The translations under genes and the position numbers were made by a program. Shown in pieces: positions 50,035-57,794 of a stretch of DNA of 57,794 nucleotides. Within the stretch, counting starts at the first letter, position 1; each line of letters starts with the position of its first letter. Below the pieces are notes generated by a model, which did not search any database, was not told where the DNA came from, and saw only the letters and a program-made list of their open reading frames with translations. The DNA comes from Nocardia alni (GTDB lineage: Bacteria > Actinomycetota > Actinomycetes > Mycobacteriales > Mycobacteriaceae): NCBI RefSeq assembly GCF_019038435.1, contig NZ_JAGPOX010000053.1, forward strand, positions 1 to 57,794. Direction: 5' to 3'.

Positions 50035-50170
50035 GGACTTGATGTACGACGGAGCGGTCAGTGTCGGCCCGCCTGTCCTCGGCCGTGAGGTACGGCCTCC
50101 GGATCACTGCCGCAGGCTCGTGGCGGTAGCACGATGCCACCGGGACTGGTTGTGGCAGTGATTATTTCGG

Positions 50171-51649
50171 TCAGTGCCGGAACCAGTGCTGCGGCCTAGG
50201 ATCTATGTTGTGCCAGATGTGCTTGATCTCGCGGTATTCGTCGAGGCCGGCGCGGCCGAGTTCGCGGCCGTTGCCCGAACGCTTCATTCCGCCCCATTCG
50301 GCTTGCGGCACATACGGGTGGTAGTCGTTGATCCAGATGGTTCCGTGCCGCAGTCGCGTGGCCACGCGCTGTGCTCGGCCCGCGTCCGTTGTCCAGACCG
50401 CGCCCGCGAGTCCGTAGACGGTGTCGTTGGCGATGTGCACCGCGTCGTCCTCATCGGTGAATGTCTCCACGGTCAGCACCGGACCGAACGATTCCCGTTG
50501 TGTAACAGACATTTCCGAGTGGCACCGGTCGAGAACGGTTGGTGGGTAGAAATATCCGTTCCGCAGATGCGGCTGCCGCGGACGCTCGCCGCCGCAGCGG
50601 AGCACCGCGCCCTCGGCCAGGCCCGCGGCCACGTACGCCTCGACCCGGTCCCGGTGCGCGGCCGAGATCAGCGGGCCGGCCTCCGCGTCCGGATCGAAGG
50701 GGCCGCCGAGCGTGATTCGCTCTGCGCGCCGGACGATTTCGTCGACGAAGCGGTCGTGCAGGGATTCCTCGACGATCAGCCGCGCACCGGCCGAGCACAC
50801 CTGCCCCGAATGCAGGAAGACCGCGGTGAGCGCGAAGTCGACCGCGGTGTCGAAGTCCGCGTCGGCGAAGACCACATTGGGGTTCTTCCCGCCGAGTTCG
50901 AGCGCGACCCGTTTGACCGTCGCCGCGGCGGCCGCCATGACGCGGGTACCGGATTCGACTCCGCCGGTGAAGGACACCATGTCAACATCGGGATGCTTGG
51001 CCAGTGGCGCACCGGCGACCGGGCCCGCGCCCAGCACCAGATTGGCCACGCCGGGCGGCAGTCCCGCCTCCTCGAGCGACCGCATCAGCAGCACGGCGGT
51101 GGACGGGGTGAGCTCGCTGGGCTTGAGGATCACCGTGTTGCCGGCGAGCAGGGCCGGTGCGATCTTCCAGATCGCTTGCAGCAGCGGATAGTTCCACGGC
51201 GTGATCAGCCCGCACACGCCGACCGGCTCGTACACCAGGCGGCTGATCGCGTCGGTCCGCCCGGTGTCGACGACGCGCCCGCTGTCGGTGCCGCCGACCC
51301 CGGCGTAGTAGCGCAGGCAGGCGACCACGTCGTCCATATCGTATTCGGCCTCGACCAGACGCTTTCCGGTGTCCAGCGCCTCGGCCCGGGCGAAATCCTT
51401 CCGGTCGCGTTCGATCAGCTCTGCCACGCGCCAGAGCACCTGTGCGCGTTGCGGTTCTGGGGTGTGCGGCCACGGGCCGTCGTCGAAGGCGTGGCGGGCG
51501 GCCGCGATCGCCGCGTGCGTGTCCTGTGCGGTGGCCTCGGCCGCGGCGGTAACCAGCTGTCCATTTGCCGGACAACGGATTTCACGTCGGGCGCCGTCCT
51601 GCGCCGGGCGCCAGAGACCCGCGATGTAGAGATTCGAGTGTTCCGGCAT
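50171..51649 (-). CDS. NAD-dependent aldehyde dehydrogenase
   Basis: 492-aa ALDH superfamily enzyme. The catalytic Glu is in VALELGGKNPNVVFADAD near residues 250-267 and the nucleophile Cys in HSGQVCSAGARL near 286-297; ITPWNYPLLQAIWKIAPALLAGNTVILKPSE is the cofactor region near 150-180. It is closest in style to betaine-aldehyde dehydrogenases. GGAGG precedes the ATG. It is the last gene of the mscR-MBL-ALDH set, 71 bp behind the MBL gene, which suggests that its substrate's metabolism also yields formaldehyde, as choline or betaine breakdown does. Confidence 0.92.
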   Translation of the reverse strand: MPEHSNLYIAGLWRPAQDGARREIRCPANGQLVTAAAEATAQDTHAAIAAARHAFDDGPWPHTPEPQRAQVLWRVAELIERDRKDFARAEALDTGKRLVEAEYDMDDVVACLRYYAGVGGTDSGRVVDTGRTDAISRLVYEPVGVCGLITPWNYPLLQAIWKIAPALLAGNTVILKPSELTPSTAVLLMRSLEEAGLPPGVANLVLGAGPVAGAPLAKHPDVDMVSFTGGVESGTRVMAAAAATVKRVALELGGKNPNVVFADADFDTAVDFALTAVFLHSGQVCSAGARLIVEESLHDRFVDEIVRRAERITLGGPFDPDAEAGPLISAAHRDRVEAYVAAGLAEGAVLRCGGERPRQPHLRNGYFYPPTVLDRCHSEMSVTQRESFGPVLTVETFTDEDDAVHIANDTVYGLAGAVWTTDAGRAQRVATRLRHGTIWINDYHPYVPQAEWGGMKRSGNGRELGRAGLDEYREIKHIWHNIDPRPQHWFRH

Positions 51650-51720
51650 CTATGAGGCCTCCGCTCTCTGGTCTGCCCGGCTGCCGTGACCACCTCGGGC
51701 ACGGCAGCCGGCTCCTGATT

Positions 51721-52353
51721 TCAGCTTTCGCGTTTGATCCATTCGGCCAGGTGCGGCGCTTCGGCGCCGATCGTCGTGCCGTCGCCGTGTCCGGTGTGCA
51801 CCTGGGTCTGCTCGGGCAGCGCGAACAGCCTGTCCCGGATGGAGCCGATGATCGTCGGAAAGCTGGAGTACGAACGCCCGGTCGCGCCCGGACCGCCCGA
51901 GAACAGTGTGTCGCCGGAGAAGAGCGCCTCGGCCTCGGGCAGGTGCAGGCAGATCGACCCGGGGGAGTGCCCGGGCGTGTGGATCACTCGAATCTCGGTG
52001 CCGGATATGGGGATTCGCTCGCCGTGGGCCAGGTCCCGGTATGCCTGGTCCGGGTGGGTCATTTTCCACAGCACGTCTTCACCGGGATGCAGCAGGATGG
52101 GAGCGTCCAACTGCTCGGCGAGTTGCGGCGCCACGGTGATGTGGTCGTTGTGTGCGTGGGTGCAGACGATCGCGGTGACGTTCCGGTCGCCGACCGCGTC
52201 GATGATCGGCTGCGCCCGATGTGCGGCGTCGACGATCACGACATCGGTGTCGTCACCGATCAGCCAGATGTTGTTGTCGACCTCCCAGGAACCGCCGTCG
52301 AGCTCGAATGTGCCCGAGGTGACGACGCGGTCGATCCGCAGCGCGCTCGTCAC
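51721..52353 (-). CDS. MBL-fold hydrolase linked to mscR
   Basis: 210-aa metallo-beta-lactamase-fold hydrolase. Metal ligands are in CTHAHNDH near residues 64-71, THPGHSPGSIC near 126-136, FSGDTLFSGG near 145-154 and TGHGDGT near 186-192. It corresponds in position and size to M. tuberculosis Rv2260 next to mscR. It starts at GTG overlapping the mscR stop by 4 bp, so translation is coupled. A glyoxalase-II-like thioesterase acting on S-formylmycothiol is the natural suggestion, which would complete formaldehyde oxidation to formate. Confidence 0.9.
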   Translation of the reverse strand: MTSALRIDRVVTSGTFELDGGSWEVDNNIWLIGDDTDVVIVDAAHRAQPIIDAVGDRNVTAIVCTHAHNDHITVAPQLAEQLDAPILLHPGEDVLWKMTHPDQAYRDLAHGERIPISGTEIRVIHTPGHSPGSICLHLPEAEALFSGDTLFSGGPGATGRSYSSFPTIIGSIRDRLFALPEQTQVHTGHGDGTTIGAEAPHLAEWIKRES

Positions 52354-53435
52354 AACACCACCACCGAGCGCAGCACCTCACCGGCGTGCATCGTGTGGAA
52401 GGCGTGTTCCACCTGGTCGAGCTCGAGCCGCTCGCTGACGAACCGGTCCAGCGGCAGGCGCCCCTGCTGGTAGAGGTCGATGAGCATCGGGAAGTCCCGC
52501 TCGGGCAGGCAGTCCCCGTACCAGGAGGATTTCAGTGATCCGCCGTGCGAGAACACGTCGATCAGCGGCAGCTCGAGCACCATGTCCGGCGTCGGCACGC
52601 CCACCAGGACCACGGTGCCGGCCAGGTCACGGGCGTAGAAGGCCTGCTTCCAGGTCTCCGGCCGCCCGACCGCGTCGATCACCACGTCCGCGCCGAAGCC
52701 TCCGGTCAGCTCCTGCACCGCCTTGACCACGTCCGTCTCGGTGGCGTTGACACTGTGTGTGGCGCCCAGTTCCCGGGCCCACTGAAGTTTGGTCTCGTCC
52801 CGGTCGATCGCGATGATCGTGCCCGCCCCCGCGAGCCGAGCGCCCACGATGGCCGCGTCGCCGACGCCGCCACAGCCGATCACGGCGACCGAATCACCGC
52901 GCCCGACAGCGCCGGTGTTGACCGCCGCGCCCAGCCCGGCCATCACGCCACAGCCGAGCAGCCCGGCCACCGCCGGGTCGGCCGAGGGATCCACCTTGGT
53001 GCACTGACCGGCGTGTACCAGCGTCTTGTCGGCCAGCGCGCCGATGCCCAGCGCGGGGGTGAGTTCGGTGCCGTCCAGCAGGGTCATCTTCTGCGTGGCG
53101 TTGAAGGTGTCGAAGCAGTACTGCGGCCGGCCACGCTTACAGGCACGGCACTGACCGCACACCGCGCGCCAGTTCAGGATCACGAAATCGCCGACCGCGA
53201 CCGAATCAACCCCCTCGCCCACCGACTCGACCGTACCGGCCGCCTCATGTCCGAGCAGGAACGGGAACTCGTCGTTGATCCCGCCCTCGCGGTAGGTCAG
53301 GTCGGTGTGGCAGATCCCGCACGTGGCGACCGCGACGACGACCTCGCCGGGACCGGGGTCCGGGACGACGACCGTGGTGAGTTCGACCGGGGCGCCTTTG
53401 GTCCGTGCGATGACGCCTCGTACCTGCTGGGGCAT
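52350..53435 (-). CDS. mscR: S-(hydroxymethyl)mycothiol dehydrogenase / S-nitrosomycothiol reductase
   Basis: 361-aa zinc-dependent MDR alcohol dehydrogenase, identical in length to M. tuberculosis MscR (Rv2259). The catalytic zinc ligands are in ATCGICHTDL (near 37-46) and GHEAAG (near 64), the structural-zinc cysteines in CGQCRACKRGRPQYC near 93-107 and the NAD motif in VIGCGGVGDAAI near 182-193. It oxidises the formaldehyde-mycothiol adduct and reduces S-nitrosomycothiol. GGAAAGGAAAA precedes the ATG. It heads the leftward operon with the MBL hydrolase and aldehyde dehydrogenase. Confidence 0.95.
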   Translation of the reverse strand: MPQQVRGVIARTKGAPVELTTVVVPDPGPGEVVVAVATCGICHTDLTYREGGINDEFPFLLGHEAAGTVESVGEGVDSVAVGDFVILNWRAVCGQCRACKRGRPQYCFDTFNATQKMTLLDGTELTPALGIGALADKTLVHAGQCTKVDPSADPAVAGLLGCGVMAGLGAAVNTGAVGRGDSVAVIGCGGVGDAAIVGARLAGAGTIIAIDRDETKLQWARELGATHSVNATETDVVKAVQELTGGFGADVVIDAVGRPETWKQAFYARDLAGTVVLVGVPTPDMVLELPLIDVFSHGGSLKSSWYGDCLPERDFPMLIDLYQQGRLPLDRFVSERLELDQVEHAFHTMHAGEVLRSVVVL

Positions 53436-53905
53436 GCTGTTTTCCTTTCCGAAGAGCCGAATCCTGCACCACGTCGACTACCTAGACGATAGTGCAGACA
53501 GGTGTCCGATCGCAGCCCGGTGACGGCGGGATCGGTATATGCGGCTGATTCGTCGAGCGCCGGGATGTACGTGACCGAGCCTACGGATTTGTCTATCGTC
53601 CCGGTGCGAGACGGCCCAGGAGAGCCTGCCGGTCCAGAGGTCGTACTCCGCGACGACGGTGTTCGGCCGAAGCCACCTGGGGCAACTGGTCGAGCAGGAG
53701 CGTCCGGAAGATTTCGTGGGGCCATGTTGTTGATCTGCCGGATGGCCTGGTCCGGGCGGGTCCGTAAGCTGGTCAGGTTGCGTAATTTCCTGGCGCGACG
53801 TGACCGCCTGGTACAGAGTGGTCACGCGACGCGGGTGCGGGCGGCAGGTTGGGCGTACAGCGGGTAATCGGCCGTGCATCAGGGCAGATGAGTGGGAAGG
53901 TGGAT
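53436..53905. other. 470-bp gap between mscR and smpB; no supported gene
   Basis: This gap carries the divergent promoters of mscR and smpB. Rightward (53502-53867) and leftward (53478-53879) frames exist, but third-position GC is clearly lower than in the neighbouring genes and no domain is visible. It is also the right boundary of the accessory DNA that separates ftsX from smpB, so a decayed remnant is possible. I see no tRNA, integrase or direct repeat. Confidence 0.4.
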
Positions 53906-54379
53906 ATGAAGGAGAAGGGGCGCAAGGTCATCGCGACCAACCGGCGGGCGCGGCACAACTACGCGATCCTGGAAACCTATGAGGCCGGGGTCGCGCTGGT
54001 CGGTACCGAGGTGAAGAGCCTGCGCGAGGGCAAGGCGTCCCTGGTCGACGCCTACGCCACCGTCGACGACGGTGAGGTCTGGCTGCGGGGGCTGCACATC
54101 CCCGAGTACGGGCACGGCACCTGGACCAATCATTCGCCGCGTCGCACCCGCAAACTCCTGCTGCACCGCCGCGAGATCGACAAGCTCACCGGCAAGATCA
54201 AGGAGAGCAGTCAGACGTTGGTGCCGCTGTCGATGTATTTCGCCGACGGCAAGGTCAAGGTCGAACTCGCCTTGGCGAAGGGTAAGCAGGACTACGACAA
54301 GCGCCAGGATCTCGCCCGGCGCACCGCCGAGCGTGAGGTCACCCGCGAGCTGGGGCGGCGGGTGAAAGGCATGCGTTGA
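53906..54379 (+). CDS. smpB: SsrA-binding protein SmpB
   Basis: 157-aa OB-fold protein that binds tmRNA and delivers it to stalled ribosomes. Blocks are KVIATNRRARHNYAILETYEAGVALVGTEVKSLREGKASL (residues 7-46), LRGLHIPEYGHGTWTNHSPRRTRKLLLH near 62-89, and a basic C-terminal tail GKQDYDKRQDLARRTAEREVTREL. ATG 53906 is chosen since GGAAGGTGG precedes it; ATG 53888 is in frame. Its RNA partner ssrA lies 2.3 kb downstream. The stop overlaps the next gene's TTG start. Confidence 0.96.
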   Translation: MKEKGRKVIATNRRARHNYAILETYEAGVALVGTEVKSLREGKASLVDAYATVDDGEVWLRGLHIPEYGHGTWTNHSPRRTRKLLLHRREIDKLTGKIKESSQTLVPLSMYFADGKVKVELALAKGKQDYDKRQDLARRTAEREVTRELGRRVKGMR

Positions 54380-55239
54380 CGGCGGTCCTCCTGGCGCTGC
54401 TCGCGGCCCTCGGATATGGGGTGAGCGACTTCGTCGGCGGTATCGCCTCGCGGCGGGTGGCGGCGCTGCGGGTTGTCATCGTGTCCTATCCGCTGTCCGT
54501 GGTGATTCTGCTGGTCGTGGCGCCGGTGGTCGGCGGGCATGTCGACACCGCATCGATGCTGTGGGGCGTGGTCTCGGGTGTGGCCAGTGGCCTGGCGGTG
54601 TGGTGGTTCTACGCGGCGCTGGCCTCGGGGCCGATGGCGGTGGTGTCGCCGCTGACCGCGGTGCTGGTGGCCGGGGTTCCAGTGCTGGTCGGGTTGGTGA
54701 CGGGGGAGCGGACGAGTCCGCCGGCCTATGTCGGCATGGTGTGTGCGCTGGTCGCGGTGGTGTTGGTGAGCAAGGAGTCGCCGGACGAAGTGACCGAGGA
54801 GATCACCGGTGGCCGGGAGTTGCGGTTCGACCGTCGTGTCGCGCTGCTGACGGTTGGTTCGGGTGTCGCGTTCGCGGTCACGTTCATCGCCATGCACGAG
54901 ACTCACCCTGCCGCGGGGTTGTGGCCGCTGTTGGTGTCGCGGGTGGGGGCCACGGCGGTGGTGTGGGTGGCGGCGCTGGTCACGGGGAATTTCCGTGCGC
55001 CGCACGGTGAGCCGCTGCGGTTGGCGTGTTATGTCAGCGTGCTGGATGTGATCGCGAACGTCTCGCTGCTCTATGCCTTCCACGGTGCGTTGTTGTCGCT
55101 GATCAGTGTGATTGGATCGCTGTATCCGGCTGCGACGGTGCTGTTGGCGATGGTGTTGCTCGGTGAGCGGGTGGGGCCGTTGCAGAAGATCGGTATGGCG
55201 TTGGCGTTGGGGTCGGTGGCGTTGATCGCCACGGCGTGA
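54376..55239 (+). CDS. EamA/DMT-superfamily transporter
   Basis: 287-aa membrane protein with ten predicted helices in two five-helix repeats, the DMT arrangement (LLALLAALGYGVSDFVGGI; the second repeat starts LLTVGSGVAFAVTFIAMHE near residue 155). Segments VSPLTAVLVAGVPVLVGLVTGER and IGSLYPAATVLLAMVLLGERVGPLQKIGMALAL are the matching ends of the two repeats. It starts at TTG within the smpB stop (TTGA overlap), so it is translationally coupled to smpB. Exports or imports a small metabolite; substrate unknown. Confidence 0.9.
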   Translation: MTAVLLALLAALGYGVSDFVGGIASRRVAALRVVIVSYPLSVVILLVVAPVVGGHVDTASMLWGVVSGVASGLAVWWFYAALASGPMAVVSPLTAVLVAGVPVLVGLVTGERTSPPAYVGMVCALVAVVLVSKESPDEVTEEITGGRELRFDRRVALLTVGSGVAFAVTFIAMHETHPAAGLWPLLVSRVGATAVVWVAALVTGNFRAPHGEPLRLACYVSVLDVIANVSLLYAFHGALLSLISVIGSLYPAATVLLAMVLLGERVGPLQKIGMALALGSVALIATA

Positions 55240-55371
55240 GCGAGTCCGCCTCTCCGCGCACCCCGCCTCTCCGCACTTCAGGCCAGACTCGTGTTGCGCC
55301 AGTGTGGATCAGCTACCTACGAGATCTGTTGTCGCATCAGTATGGGTGGGCTCCGCGAGGTGGGCGTCGGG

Positions 55372-55923
55372 TCAGTCGCCGGTCAGCTCTTCCGCCGATT
55401 CCTGGCCCGCGGTAGTCGTGCGACGCAGGAAGTCGGCGATGACCTCGAGTTCGGACTCCGAGTATTCGGCGCACAGTACGTCCATGCGGCGGTTCATGCC
55501 GGAGAACAGTTCGAACAGGGCTGCGTTGCGCTCGCGGACCGGGCGCAGGGTGACCGCGCGGCGGTCGGGCGAGTCGGGGTCGCGGTCGCGCACGACCCAG
55601 CCGCTCTTCTGCAGGCGATCCAGGATTCCGGTCAGCGTCGCCGGATGGATCCCGGCGCGTCGGGCGAGCGCGGTGGGTGAGATGGGGCCGTACCGGTTGA
55701 TCAGGTGCAGGCAGGTCCAGTCGACATCGCGCAGCTCGATCCGGCCGCCGAAGCGACGGTTGAGCACGGACATTTGAATGTTGAGCTCGCCCAGCGCATC
55801 CCGGATCGCGACGGTCAGCTGGCGGCGATGGCGCGCGATGGATTTGTCGGTGTCCGCCGGTGCCTGCTGATCGGGCACGAGTGGGTGTTGCTGACGCGCC
55901 GCCTCCTGCTCTGACCCACTCAT
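55372..55923 (-). CDS. MarR-family transcriptional regulator
   Basis: 183-aa regulator. Winged helix at about residues 60-125 (DVDWTCLHLINRYGPISPTALARRAGIHPATLTGILDRLQKSGWVVRDRDPDSPDRRAVTLRP), with the D-x-R wing motif of the MarR family; dimerisation helices flank it. It starts at ATG with GAGG just upstream. A palindrome GTATGGATTTCATAC lies 18 bp before the start, and a matching one stands before the adjacent nitroreductase-like gene on the same strand, which indicates shared control. Confidence 0.93.
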   Translation of the reverse strand: MSGSEQEAARQQHPLVPDQQAPADTDKSIARHRRQLTVAIRDALGELNIQMSVLNRRFGGRIELRDVDWTCLHLINRYGPISPTALARRAGIHPATLTGILDRLQKSGWVVRDRDPDSPDRRAVTLRPVRERNAALFELFSGMNRRMDVLCAEYSESELEVIADFLRRTTTAGQESAEELTGD

Positions 55924-55941
55924 ATCGTGGCCTCTCGGATC

Positions 55942-55956
55942 GTATGGATTTCATAC
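55942..55956. promoter_or_regulatory. MarR operator, site 1
   Basis: GTATGGATTTCATAC, with arms GTATG/CATAC, 18 bp before the MarR start. It matches site 2 (56469-56483) at 11 of 15 positions with the joint pattern RTATGGWTTYCATAY. Confidence 0.6.
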
Positions 55957-56002
55957 GGTATCGCGAGGTGGTTCGGGGCAGGGCAGGCTGGGCGGCGATG
56001 GC

Positions 56003-56446
56003 TCAGGCCGGCTCGACCCGGAACACGGCGATCCGATCGGCCGAGGCGGACACCGCGTCCGGGGTCGGCGCAGGGGCCAGTCCGGTGGTGACGAAGCGAT
56101 TTCCGACGCTCGACGGGCTCGTGGACACCAGCGAACGCAGCACCGGCCCGCGCTGGTCCACCGGCAATTCGACCAGGCGGGCGGTCGAGGATTTGCGCCC
56201 GCGAGTCAGAGTGACCGTATCGGCCGCGCGGACGTTGCTCACCCACGCGGCCTTCGGAAACGCCTGGAATATGTATCGCCCGCTGTCGAGCTCGATCACC
56301 GCGATCGGGAACGTCAGCAGCCGTCCGGTGCGCCTGCCCCGGACGGTCAGCAGCTGCATCGGCCCGAAGGCGATGCCCAGGCGCTGGAGCCCGGCGACGA
56401 ACTTGTTGGCGGTGTTGGTCATGCGGCGGTATCTGTTCGCGTCCAT
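56003..56446 (-). CDS. Deazaflavin (F420)-dependent nitroreductase-family protein
   Basis: 147-aa split-beta-barrel protein of the DUF385/Ddn family, which uses reduced F420. The segment LLTVRGRRTGRLLTFPIAVIELDSGRYIFQAFPKAAWVSNVRAADTVTLTRGRKS (residues 33-87) is the F420-binding core. No ribosome-binding site stands out. It lies 79 bp upstream of the MarR gene on the same strand, and both promoters carry the same palindrome. A role in quinone or electrophile reduction under MarR control is inferred. Confidence 0.88.
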   Translation of the reverse strand: MDANRYRRMTNTANKFVAGLQRLGIAFGPMQLLTVRGRRTGRLLTFPIAVIELDSGRYIFQAFPKAAWVSNVRAADTVTLTRGRKSSTARLVELPVDQRGPVLRSLVSTSPSSVGNRFVTTGLAPAPTPDAVSASADRIAVFRVEPA

Positions 56447-56468
56447 GCTGTCGATCGTACTTCATAAG

Positions 56469-56483
56469 ATATGGTTTCCATAT
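56469..56483. promoter_or_regulatory. MarR operator, site 2
   Basis: ATATGGTTTCCATAT is a perfect palindrome with 6-bp arms and a TTT centre, 22 bp before the Ddn-family gene start; a likely second site for the MarR protein. Confidence 0.65.
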
Positions 56484-56643
56484 AGTACTGACTACGTATT
56501 TTATCGACTCGGCGGTCTCGGAGGCCCCTATCGAGCGATGGCTCGCGGGGTGCGGCGAGCCCTGAGCTGGGCGGAATCATGATCGTCTGTGAGGTGTTAC
56601 TATGAACAGCCCGGTCACCAGCCGGGTAGTTGGATTGAGGTAC

Positions 56644-57010
56644 GGGGCTGAACGGTTTCGACTGCGTACGTTGATTCAGGGGAAGCGTGTCGGTGCAGGC
56701 AAGAGACCACCGTAAGCGTCGCTGCAACCCTATAAGCGCCGATTCCAATCAGCGCGACTACGCTCTCGCTGCCTAAGCAGTAGAGCGTGTCTGTCAGCCC
56801 GGGTCCGCCTTCGACCCGGCCCCTGGCATCAGCTAGAAGGCTCACCGTCCGCCTCGGTCGCGGAGTCGGACGGGACATCAAACAGTGACTGGGATCGTCA
56901 TCTCGGCAGGTTCGCATGACTGAGAGATCCGAGCAGAGACGAAGCGAACTGCACACGGAGAAGCCCTGGAAACACGGCGGAGGACCCGGGTTCGATTCCC
57001 GGCAGCTCCA
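56644..57010 (+). ncRNA. ssrA: Transfer-messenger RNA
   Basis: tmRNA that rescues stalled ribosomes with SmpB. The 5' end GGGGCTGAACGGTTTCGACTG pairs with the 3' end CAGCTCC followed by discriminator A; the T-arm reads GGTTCGATTCC near 56989-56999. The CCA end is not encoded (ACGA follows), so it must be added after processing. The tag frame lies at 56738-56776. A TACTAT box at 56598-56603 could be the -10 element of its promoter. A strong terminator follows 11 bp after the 3' end. Confidence 0.95.
56738..56776 (+). other. tmRNA tag-peptide reading frame
   Basis: GCC GAT TCC AAT CAG ... GCC TAA encodes the proteolysis tag ADSNQRDYALAA, with the usual AA C terminus recognised by Clp proteases. 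It differs from the M. tuberculosis tag (ADSHQRDYALAA) by Asn for His at position 4. Confidence 0.9.
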
Positions 57011-57021
57011 CGATGTGAGGA

Positions 57022-57055
57022 CCCGCAGGTCAAACGGCCTGCGGGTTTTCTTTTT
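57022..57055 (+). terminator. Intrinsic terminator after ssrA
   Basis: CCCGCAGG (57022-57029) and CCTGCGGG (57038-57045) form a perfect 8-bp stem with an 8-base loop, followed by TTTTCTTTTT. A textbook rho-independent terminator. Confidence 0.9.
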
Positions 57056-57056
57056 C

Positions 57057-57416
57057 TTGACCGGATCGAGTCGGATTTGCGCTTCTACCTGCGGATTCGC
57101 GCAACAAGGCCGGGTTGCCTGCCGTGGTTCGGTGCCCATATTTTGACCAGGTCCGGTGGCGGTGCGCCATCCTGGCGGCTAGGTCATCGAGGTCGCGGGC
57201 CGCGCCCGCGGACTCCTGATCGGCGGATGGATCGGCACACGGGCCGCAATGGTCGGTGCAGGCCGTAACCTCGGTCTCCAGTGGCCTGGTTTTCACCGGT
57301 GCGAGCCGGCGCCGAGACGACGTTGAGAGCGATCACGGTATCGAGTGCGCTCGGGCCCATCGCCTGGGGAACAGAGACATTCACCCGGCCAGTGCGTGAC
57401 GGTCATGGTTGTCTGT
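57057..57416. other. 360-bp gap between ssrA and the MerR-like gene
   Basis: Intergenic between convergent units. A leftward frame from 57296 (88 aa, starting GTG) has Cys and His residues (CTDHCGPC) and GC-rich third positions in its first half, but it runs through the ssrA terminator and has no clear ribosome-binding site, so it is not called. No integrase, tRNA or repeat of the ssrA 3' end is seen, so there is no sign of an island inserted at ssrA within the window. Confidence 0.4.
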
Positions 57417-57791
57417 TCAGTGTCGGTCGGGGTCGGGGCGTTGGTCGAGGGTGTGTTGCAGGTCGGTGTTGATGCGTTGGGCTTCGGCGAGTTGGTCTTG
57501 CAGGATGACGATCTGGCATGCCGACTCGAGGGTGTTACCGGCATCCACGAGTTCGCGTACGCGCCCGGCGATGCGCAGTTGGTAGCGGGAGTAGCGGCGG
57601 TGCCCGCCTGCTGATCGTTGCGGGGTGAGTAGTTGCACGGCGTCCAGGCCGCGCAGAAATACTTGGGTGACACCGAGGATCTCCGCGGCCCTGCCCATGC
57701 TGTAGGCGGGGTAGGTGTCGTCATCGAGTTTGTCCGCGGCACTGGGGCCGGGGCTGGGGCCGTCGATGGGGTCAGGGTTCGGTGGGGACAC
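57417..57791 (-). CDS. MerR-superfamily regulator (start near or beyond window edge)
   Basis: 124 visible residues. The N-terminal 27 residues are Pro/Asp-rich, followed by a MerR winged helix-turn-helix at about 30-75 (YSMGRAAEILGVTQVFLRGLDAVQLLTPQRSAGGHRRYSRYQLRIAGRVRELVDAG), similar to HspR-like proteins with the GGHRRYS wing. A coiled coil follows (ILQDQLAEAQRINTDLQHTLDQ). The GTG at 57791 is three bases from the edge, so the true start may lie outside. The regulated genes are not visible; it is not adjacent to the MerR-type promoter at 46179. Confidence 0.8.
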   Translation of the reverse strand: MSPPNPDPIDGPSPGPSAADKLDDDTYPAYSMGRAAEILGVTQVFLRGLDAVQLLTPQRSAGGHRRYSRYQLRIAGRVRELVDAGNTLESACQIVILQDQLAEAQRINTDLQHTLDQRPDPDRH

Positions 57792-57794
57792 AGC

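Noticed and set aside
53502..53867. 121-codon rightward frame upstream of smpB
   Set aside because: Third-position GC is much lower than in neighbouring genes, no domain and no ribosome-binding site.
57030..57296. 88-codon leftward frame with CTDHCGPC
   Set aside because: Runs through the ssrA terminator and lacks a start signal; only its first half has gene-like codon use.
57010..57794. Genomic island inserted at the ssrA 3' end
   Set aside because: No integrase, no repeat of the ssrA end and an undisturbed terminator in the visible part.
1..57794. CRISPR arrays, insertion sequences, rRNA or tRNA genes
   Set aside because: No regular spacer repeats, transposase genes, or cloverleaf sequences were seen apart from the tmRNA.

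Overview
The window is high-GC DNA from a mycolic-acid actinobacterium, most likely Nocardia or a close relative. The evidence is the GC-rich third codon positions, a mycothiol-dependent formaldehyde dehydrogenase (mscR) with its metallo-beta-lactamase partner, fadE24/fadE23-type acyl-CoA dehydrogenases, the prfB-mscS-ftsE-ftsX order known from Mycobacterium tuberculosis, and a tmRNA whose tag reads ADSNQRDYALAA. The genus is an inference; no rRNA lies in the window.

Layout. 0-2.7 kb: 3' part of a GH38 alpha-mannosidase. 2.7-5.2 kb: a PepSY membrane protein with a Met-rich loop and a His/Met-rich membrane protein, probably copper related. 5.2-8.7 kb: two tandem FadD12-like acyl-CoA ligases. 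8.8-10.8 kb: a small membrane protein and a divergent PMT-type glycosyltransferase, with a near-consensus DosR box between them. 10.9-13.7 kb: fadE24-fadE23 behind two operator palindromes 21 bp apart. 13.7-16.5 kb: an orphan FkbO/Hyg5-type chorismatase, hisN and an SDR. 16.7-20.7 kb: prfB, mscS, a 51-aa membrane protein, ftsE and ftsX. 20.8-24.4 kb: recQ and three small single-span membrane proteins, two of which share their membrane segment with the 51-aa protein.

24.4-45.7 kb is a catabolic block. It holds a degenerate alpha/beta hydrolase, a TetR regulator, an LLM flavin oxidoreductase, an IclR regulator, an acyl-CoA ligase, an NCS1 permease, a two-domain type III CoA-transferase, a crotonase, a 7Fe ferredoxin with its TrxR-like reductase, a Rieske oxygenase, an MhpB-like extradiol dioxygenase, an M20-fold protein lacking its metal ligands, MhpC-like and second alpha/beta hydrolases, a quinone-reductase-like protein, a second IclR, and a TetR-controlled unit of two carboxymuconolactone-decarboxylase-like proteins with an SMP-30-like propeller. 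The Rieske-MhpB-MhpC order, with import and CoA genes, suggests uptake, dihydroxylation and meta-cleavage of an aromatic or N-heteroaromatic acid. The substrate cannot be read from sequence. A shared IclR-type operator sits at two divergent promoters in the block.

45.7-53.4 kb: a NYN/PIN-like protein, an aldo/keto reductase behind a classic MerR-type promoter with a 19-bp spacer, an Old Yellow Enzyme, a TetR/LLM divergent pair, and the mscR-MBL-aldehyde dehydrogenase operon. 53.9-57.8 kb: smpB, a DMT transporter, a MarR regulator and a deazaflavin-dependent nitroreductase sharing an operator, ssrA with a strong terminator, and a MerR-like gene at the right edge. In M. tuberculosis smpB directly follows ftsX; here about 33 kb of accessory genes lie between them.
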